Shown piece after piece: positions 7,145 through 10,698 of a stretch of 10,698 nucleotides of DNA. A model generated the notes under the pieces. The model worked only from the letters and a program-made list of their open reading frames with translations. It made no database searches and was not told the origin of the DNA. A program made the position numbers and the translations under genes. Numbering within the stretch: the stretch's first letter is position 1; each line of letters begins with the position of its first letter. This DNA comes from Clostridia bacterium (GTDB lineage Bacteria > Bacillota > Clostridia > Clostridiales > Clostridiaceae). The stretch covers positions 1-10,698 of the forward strand of contig RZYZ01000060.1 in NCBI GenBank assembly GCA_009930125.1, given 5' to 3'.

Positions 7145-8500
7145 TTAACCTATTAGAATTTTGCCTTCCGGATATTTATAGTTGATTTTTTCCTGTTTGC
7201 CTGCCAGAGCCAGCATAACTGTTAAAGGACCAACTCTACCCAGATACATGATGATGGCGATGGTGACTTTGCCTACCGAAGACAAGGTCGGGGTGAGGCC
7301 CTGACTGAGTCCTACGGTACCGAATGCCGATATGACTTCATAGAGAATCGTCTCAAAGGAAGCGCCTATTTCTGTGATGGACAGAATCATGACGCCGATG
7401 ATGACGATGGTGATGCCCAGCATGAAGATGGCCATGGCTTTGAACACAACGGACTGGGAAATTCTTCTCTTGTACACTTCCGCATCCTGACGGCCTCTCA
7501 GAACGGATATCAGCGTGAAGATCACAATGCCGAGGGTGGTGGTCTTCACACCACCGGCGGTGGAACCGGGAGAGCCTCCCACAAACATGTATCCCATGGT
7601 GAGAAGCTTTCCTGCAGGAGACATGTCGGAATTGGAGATGCTGTTGAATCCTGCGGTTCTAGGCGTCACAGCGGAGAAGAATGCGTTGGTCAGCTTGTTT
7701 CCGAAACTCATATGTTCTATGGTTGCCGGATTATTCCATTCGAATATCAGCATGGCGATGGTTCCGACGGTAAGAAGAATACCAGAGATGGTCAGCACAA
7801 CCTTTGCATGAAGACTGAAGTTTTTCAGTTTCCGCTTTGCTCGAACTCCACTGATGATTTCTCTCAGAACCAGATAGCCCAGACCGCCGATGTTGATGAC
7901 GATGGCCAGTGTAATCAGAATGATCTTGTTTTCATTGAATATGGTGATGGAAGTGAACCCCCCCATGAGATCGAATCCTGCATTATTGAATGCGGAAATC
8001 GCATGGAATATGCCGTAGTAGATTCCTGTTCCAACGCCATAGACCGGAATGAACTGCGTCATGAGGATCAGTGCAGCAAAAAGCTGGACAGATACTGTGA
8101 AAAGCAGCATATATCGTACATGGTTGATGATGCCCTGGAGACTGAAGGTGTTGTAAGCCTCCTGCATGATCAGTCTTTCTCGTAAGGAGATTCTTTTACC
8201 AAGAACCATGGCGAAGAATGTGGACATGGCCATGAATCCCAGACCACCGATTTCAATCAGGGTGAGAATGACACCCTGCCCGAAGGTGGACCAGTAAGTC
8301 CCTGTATCCTGTACCACAAGCCCTGTCACACAGACGGCTGAAGTTGCCGTGAAAATGGAGTCCAGAAAGTTTGTGACTTCTCCGCTCTGGGTGGAGATGG
8401 GCAGTGTGAGAAGGATTGCGCCTGTCAGGATCACGGTCAGAAATCCTATGGCTAGTATCTTGAATGGACTCATGTTTCGTTTCTTTTTAAGCTCTTCCAT
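7145..8500 (-). CDS. ktrB: Ktr/Trk-type potassium transporter membrane subunit
   Basis: This is the K+-conducting integral membrane subunit that assembles on the KtrA ring. The 451 aa contain four M1-P-M2 repeats. The four filter-loop glycines are visible at about 60 (AVCVTGL), 175 (FNNAGFD), 284 (PRTAGFN) and 397 (FGTVGLS). The GGSPGSTAGGVKTTT segment near 308-322 is the intramembrane-loop region that gates the pore in KtrB. The short cytoplasmic N-terminus is basic (LKKKRN), as expected for an N-in protein. I start at ATG 8498-8500: GAGGTG lies 6 nt upstream, and the earlier in-frame GTG at 8507-8509 is part of that ribosome site. It is the first gene of ktrB-ktrA-rlmP. Confidence 0.94.
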   Translation of the reverse strand: MEELKKKRNMSPFKILAIGFLTVILTGAILLTLPISTQSGEVTNFLDSIFTATSAVCVTGLVVQDTGTYWSTFGQGVILTLIEIGGLGFMAMSTFFAMVLGKRISLRERLIMQEAYNTFSLQGIINHVRYMLLFTVSVQLFAALILMTQFIPVYGVGTGIYYGIFHAISAFNNAGFDLMGGFTSITIFNENKIILITLAIVINIGGLGYLVLREIISGVRAKRKLKNFSLHAKVVLTISGILLTVGTIAMLIFEWNNPATIEHMSFGNKLTNAFFSAVTPRTAGFNSISNSDMSPAGKLLTMGYMFVGGSPGSTAGGVKTTTLGIVIFTLISVLRGRQDAEVYKRRISQSVVFKAMAIFMLGITIVIIGVMILSITEIGASFETILYEVISAFGTVGLSQGLTPTLSSVGKVTIAIIMYLGRVGPLTVMLALAGKQEKINYKYPEGKILIG

Positions 8501-8565
8501 ATTATGCACCTCTTCGTCCTGTAATGGTTGTTCTTTTATACTACCATTCTATAATAACACGATTC

Positions 8566-8593
8566 ATTGTACTCTTTTAGTGGTAAATTTCAA
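8566..8593 (-). promoter_or_regulatory. Promoter of the ktrB-ktrA-rlmP operon
   Basis: TTGAAA (8588-8593) and TACAAT (8566-8571) are 16 nt apart. An alternative -10 with TG extension (TGTTATTAT, hexamer 8551-8556) lies just downstream with no -35. Either leaves a leader of roughly 45-60 nt, too short for a c-di-AMP (ydaO-type) riboswitch of the kind that controls ktrAB in Bacillus. Confidence 0.6.
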
Positions 8594-8662
8594 GCAATTT
8601 GTGAAGTGGTGAATTTTCATCGCGCTTCCCTGTCTGTGCAGGGCTCAATCATGAATTTTTCC

Positions 8663-8698
8663 AAAAAAACGGCCATTCGGCTGTTAGACCGAATGACC
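8663..8698 (-). terminator. Terminator of the infC-rpmI-rplT operon
   Basis: A 10-bp stem (8671-8680 with 8689-8698, one G-U) with an 8-nt loop is followed on the minus strand by seven T (8663-8669). It comes 16 nt after the rplT stop. A T-tract at 8702-8708 makes it work in the plus direction too. Between it and the ktrB promoter I see only a weak 5-bp hairpin at 8628-8643. Confidence 0.92.
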
Positions 8699-8714
8699 AT
8701 GTTTTTTTCTCATA

Positions 8715-9071
8715 TTATGCGAGCTTGGACTTTGCAGTTTCTACAAGTACTGCGAATGCCTTTGGATCGTGGATTGCGATTTCTGAAAGCATCTTTCTGT
8801 TGATGTCGATGCCTGCAACCTTAAGACCATTCATGAATCTGGAGTAGCTCAGACCATTCATTCTTGCTGCTGCGTTGATTCTGGCGATCCAGAGTCTTCT
8901 GAAGTCTCTCTTCTTCAGCTTTCTTCCGATGTAGGAATTTCTCTGTGCTCTGATTACAGTTTCGTTTGCAGTCTTGAATAGCTTGCTCTTACCGCCATAG
9001 TATCCCTTTGCAAGCTTAAGTACTTTTTTATGATTCTTACGAGCGTTTACGGCTCTTTTTACTCTTGCCAT
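8715..9071 (-). CDS. rplT: 50S ribosomal protein L20
   Basis: L20 binds 23S rRNA early in 50S assembly and, in Bacillus and E. coli, also represses its own operon. The 118 aa are the standard length. Diagnostic blocks are MARVKRAVNARKNHKKVLK with the basic N-terminal arm, AKGYYGGKSKLF, RDFRRLWIARINAAAR and GLSYSRFMNGL. An AGGAGG site 7 nt before the ATG is clear. It is the last gene of the operon, 24 nt after rpmI, and its product is the probable effector of the leader at 9880-9975. Confidence 0.98.
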   Translation of the reverse strand: MARVKRAVNARKNHKKVLKLAKGYYGGKSKLFKTANETVIRAQRNSYIGRKLKKRDFRRLWIARINAAARMNGLSYSRFMNGLKVAGIDINRKMLSEIAIHDPKAFAVLVETAKSKLA

Positions 9072-9095
9072 TATTAATCCTCCTGTATCCTTCTA

Positions 9096-9293
9096 TTATA
9101 GGTATGGTAGCAATTTCTTCATTGCTTTTTCCTGAGTTGTAGAAACATACCCAGTCTTTCTAAGATTTCTCTTTCTCTTAGTGGACTTCTTTGTAAGGAT
9201 ATGACTTCTGAAAGCTTTTCCTCTCTTAAGCTTGCCGCTTCCAGTCTTTCTAAATCTCTTTGCTGCCCCTCTATGGGTCTTCATTTTTGGCAT
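9096..9293 (-). CDS. rpmI: 50S ribosomal protein L35
   Basis: A small basic protein of the 50S subunit, 65 aa as usual. The sequence MPKMKTHRGAAKRFRKTGSG and the basic run around HILTKKSTKRKRNLRK are typical, and the end (AMKKLLPYL) is normal. AGGAGG precedes the ATG, 22 nt after infC. It sits in the conserved infC-rpmI-rplT order. Confidence 0.98.
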   Translation of the reverse strand: MPKMKTHRGAAKRFRKTGSGKLKRGKAFRSHILTKKSTKRKRNLRKTGYVSTTQEKAMKKLLPYL

Positions 9294-9315
9294 AGTTAAT
9301 TCCTCCTAAAGTTTG

Positions 9316-9825
9316 TTACTTCTTTGGAGTCAGGATCATGATCATGTTACGCCCTTCCATCTTGGAAGGCTTCTCGATCTGACCGACATCCTCTAGCTTT
9401 GTTGCGAAATTATCCAGAATTTTGTATCCGTTCTCTTTATAGGCCGCTTCACGTCCTCTAAATCTTACGGTTACCTTCACTTTATCGCCATCCTCCAGAA
9501 ATTCTCTGGCCTTGCTGGCTTTAATTGAAATATCGTGTTCTTCAATTTTAGGACTGAATCTGATTTCCTTTAATGTAATGACCTTCTGATTCTTCTTGGC
9601 TTCCTTTTCCTTCTTCTGCTGCTCGTAGATAAACTTATGGTAATCCATGATTTTACATACGGGTGGCTTCGCGGTCGGAGCAATCATAACCAGGTCAAGA
9701 TTCTGTTCTTCAGCGATTCTCAGTGCTTCCTTTGAAGATACGAGTCCCATCTGTTCGCCTTCGCTTGAAATAAGTCTGACTTCTTTTTCTCTTATTTCGT
9801 AATTAATTGGGTTGTTTTGTTTAAT
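9316..9825 (-). CDS. infC: Translation initiation factor IF-3 (ATT start)
   Basis: IF3 binds the 30S subunit, keeps subunits apart and checks start codons. The N-terminal domain begins with NYEIREKEVRLI and includes EALRIAEEQNLDLVMIAPTAKPPVCKIMDYHKFIYE; the C-terminal domain carries the KEIRFSPKIEEHDISIKASKAREFLEDGDKVKVTVRFRGRE and MILTPKK blocks. I start at ATT 9823-9825 (169 aa), because the 8-base GGAGGTGA at 9831-9838 stands 5 nt upstream; the adjacent ATT at 9826-9828 is only 2 nt away. An in-frame ATG at 9847-9849 has only a weak AAAAGG and would extend the protein by eight residues encoded by the ribosome site itself. A non-AUG ATT start is typical of infC and lets IF3 limit its own translation. 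Confidence 0.96.
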   Translation of the reverse strand: MKQNNPINYEIREKEVRLISSEGEQMGLVSSKEALRIAEEQNLDLVMIAPTAKPPVCKIMDYHKFIYEQQKKEKEAKKNQKVITLKEIRFSPKIEEHDISIKASKAREFLEDGDKVKVTVRFRGREAAYKENGYKILDNFATKLEDVGQIEKPSKMEGRNMIMILTPKK

Positions 9826-9830
9826 AATTT

Positions 9831-9838
9831 TCACCTCC
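9831..9838 (-). promoter_or_regulatory. infC: infC ribosome binding site fixing the non-AUG start
   Basis: GGAGGTGA on the minus strand is an eight-base match to the 16S 3' end. It is followed by AAA and two consecutive ATT codons. The strength of the site supports a rare start codon here rather than the ATG further upstream. Confidence 0.88.
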
Positions 9839-9874
9839 GGAATTTGCATGCCTTTTCCAACGTTTCAAGACGTT

Positions 9875-9899
9875 AAAAAAGGACGGTATGTACCGTCCT
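9875..9899 (-). terminator. Leader attenuator upstream of infC
   Basis: A perfect palindromic stem (9880-9888 with 9891-9899, tip probably open) is followed on the minus strand by TTTTTT (9875-9880). It is a strong intrinsic terminator located before infC and after the operon promoter, so it must act as an attenuator. Confidence 0.88.
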
Positions 9900-9975
9900 C
9901 GAATTCACTAAAGAATGAATTGTTAACCATACAACGCGAGTCGTAGGGTGAGAAACGGTGGTTTCTTCTTGTACC
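9880..9975 (-). ncRNA. Structured infC operon leader, probable L20 leader
   Basis: Between the promoter and infC the transcript can form four hairpins in a row: 9951-9956/9961-9966 (AGAAAC/GTTTCT), 9930-9935/9940-9945, 9902-9907/9916-9921, and the terminator 9880-9899. In Bacillus the same operon is controlled by an L20 leader in which L20 binding favours termination. Position, gene set and terminator fit that element. Assignment to the L20 leader family is from context, since I could not align it to a covariance model. Confidence 0.72.
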
Positions 9976-9980
9976 GTACT

Positions 9981-10008
9981 ATTATAGCATAAACAGGTAT
10001 TGTGTCAA
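9981..10008 (-). promoter_or_regulatory. Promoter of the infC-rpmI-rplT operon
   Basis: TTGACA (10003-10008) and TATAAT (9981-9986) are both perfect consensus, 16 nt apart, and the -10 has a TG extension (TGCTATAAT). It is the strongest promoter in the window, as expected for ribosomal protein genes. Start of transcription should be near 9974. Confidence 0.93.
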
Positions 10009-10072
10009 CAATAAAATTCATGCCGTCTTCGTACTTCTTCATGATACCCTATAAACGCTGAAGTTACAAGCT

Positions 10073-10698
10073 TTATAAAGGGTTAACTTCCATGAGACGG
10101 AAGACGAAAGTGAAGACTGTATGAGTATGCGGTGTACTTTCCACTTCAATTTCTATATCATGCCGCTGAGCGATCTCTTTCACGATGGCGAGCCCAAGAC
10201 CGGTACCTGTCACGGAATCCGCATTCTTATGGCGATAGAATCTTTCGAAGATGTGTTCCAGATCCTCTTCGCTGATTCCTTTTCCATGATCTGTCACACA
10301 GACGCGCAGGATTCCTTCTGAGGCAGCCGCAGTGATTTTCACCTGATCCCTGCTGGAGGAGAATTTTATGGCATTATCCAGAACGGCAGTGATCATCTGA
10401 CGGATACGTCCGTAATCACCATGAAAAAGAAGCGTTTCGTAGCTGTTGTCATAGACCAGATCGATGTCCTTTTTCTTAGCAATGGTCTGCATGCTTCGAA
10501 CCACATCATTCAGCACTTCGGTGAGATTCAGTGGTTCCATCTGCATTCTGAAATCCGGATTCTGAAGCTTTGTGAGGCTAAGCAGATCGTCTACCAGTCT
10601 CTGCAGCGCCAGGATTTCCGTGAACATCTGCTCGTGATAGGACTCCACCTGGGCGGGCTCTCTGATGACTTTATCCTTCAGCGCTTCAAGGGATCCTC
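10073..10698 (-). CDS. Sensor histidine kinase, C-terminal part
   Basis: The gene continues past the right edge; about 208 residues are visible, from the second half of the HisKA dimerisation domain to the stop. The first residues (GSLEALKDKVI) are what normally follows the phospho-accepting His box, so that His lies just outside. A HATPase_c ATP-binding domain follows, with N box DNAIKFSS, G1/D box DHGKGIS, F box ERFYRHKN and G2 box GTGLGLAIVKEI. It ends shortly after the last strand, with no receiver domain. This is the transmembrane two-component kinase type (PhoR/ResE-like group) that phosphorylates a response regulator, whose gene would probably be upstream off the window. The signal is unknown. 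I see no clear terminator in the 64 nt between its stop and the infC promoter. Confidence 0.93.
   Translation of the reverse strand, partial: GSLEALKDKVIREPAQVESYHEQMFTEILALQRLVDDLLSLTKLQNPDFRMQMEPLNLTEVLNDVVRSMQTIAKKKDIDLVYDNSYETLLFHGDYGRIRQMITAVLDNAIKFSSSRDQVKITAAASEGILRVCVTDHGKGISEEDLEHIFERFYRHKNADSVTGTGLGLAIVKEIAQRHDIEIEVESTPHTHTVFTFVFRLMEVNPL

Noticed and set aside
8501..8565. c-di-AMP riboswitch before ktrB, as in Bacillus ktrAB
   Set aside because: The leader after the likely promoter is only about 45-65 nt, too short for the ydaO-type fold, and shows none of its structure.
9095..9100. TATAAT at the end of rpmI as an internal promoter for rplT
   Set aside because: It coincides with the rpmI stop codon, has no -35 at the right distance, and the three genes form a conserved single operon.
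9968..9980. 5' end of the infC leader (TACGGTA) as antiterminator partner of the terminator arm
   Set aside because: The complement is only six bases, and the predicted transcript start falls within it, so most of the pairing would be lost.
1..10698. Mobile elements, CRISPR arrays, defence islands or biosynthetic clusters
   Set aside because: No transposase, integrase, terminal repeats, spaced direct repeats or non-housekeeping gene sets were seen on either strand.

Overview
The window is a compact chromosomal housekeeping segment from a low-to-mid G+C Gram-positive bacterium (Firmicutes/Bacillota, most likely Clostridia-like). The evidence is gene content and order: infC-rpmI-rplT, ktrB-ktrA, a SpoU-type RNA methyltransferase, pheS-pheT behind a T-box, zapA, then a U32-family protein. 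A T-box in front of pheS, strong GGAGG ribosome binding sites and AT-rich sigma-A-type promoters point the same way. Every gene is on the minus strand, so transcription runs from high to low coordinates. I cannot name the species.

In transcription order: (1) 10698-10073, the C-terminal part of a sensor histidine kinase, cut by the window edge. (2) About 10008-8663, the infC operon: a consensus promoter, a structured leader ending in a terminator hairpin (probably the L20-responsive attenuator), IF3 starting on a non-AUG ATT codon, L35, L20 and a strong terminator. (3) 8593-5661, ktrB-ktrA-rlmP: the two subunits of a Ktr potassium uptake system, then an rRNA 2'-O-methyltransferase whose start overlaps the end of ktrA. 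(4) 5645-1865, a promoter, a T-box riboswitch with a TTC (Phe) specifier, pheS, pheT and a terminator. (5) 1849-1064, zapA with an unusually long coiled-coil tail, then a terminator hairpin that runs into the promoter of the next gene. (6) 1020-1, the N-terminal part of a U32-family protein, cut by the left edge.

The theme is translation (IF3, L35, L20, phenylalanyl-tRNA synthetase, rRNA modification), with K+ uptake, cell division and a sensor kinase attached. Two RNA attenuators tie the two translation operons to their own supply signals: free L20 and uncharged tRNA-Phe. I see no mobile element, CRISPR array, phage gene, tRNA or rRNA gene, and no sign of an undescribed system. The points worth a second look are mostly regulatory: start codons, leaders and a GC-rich palindrome before zapA.
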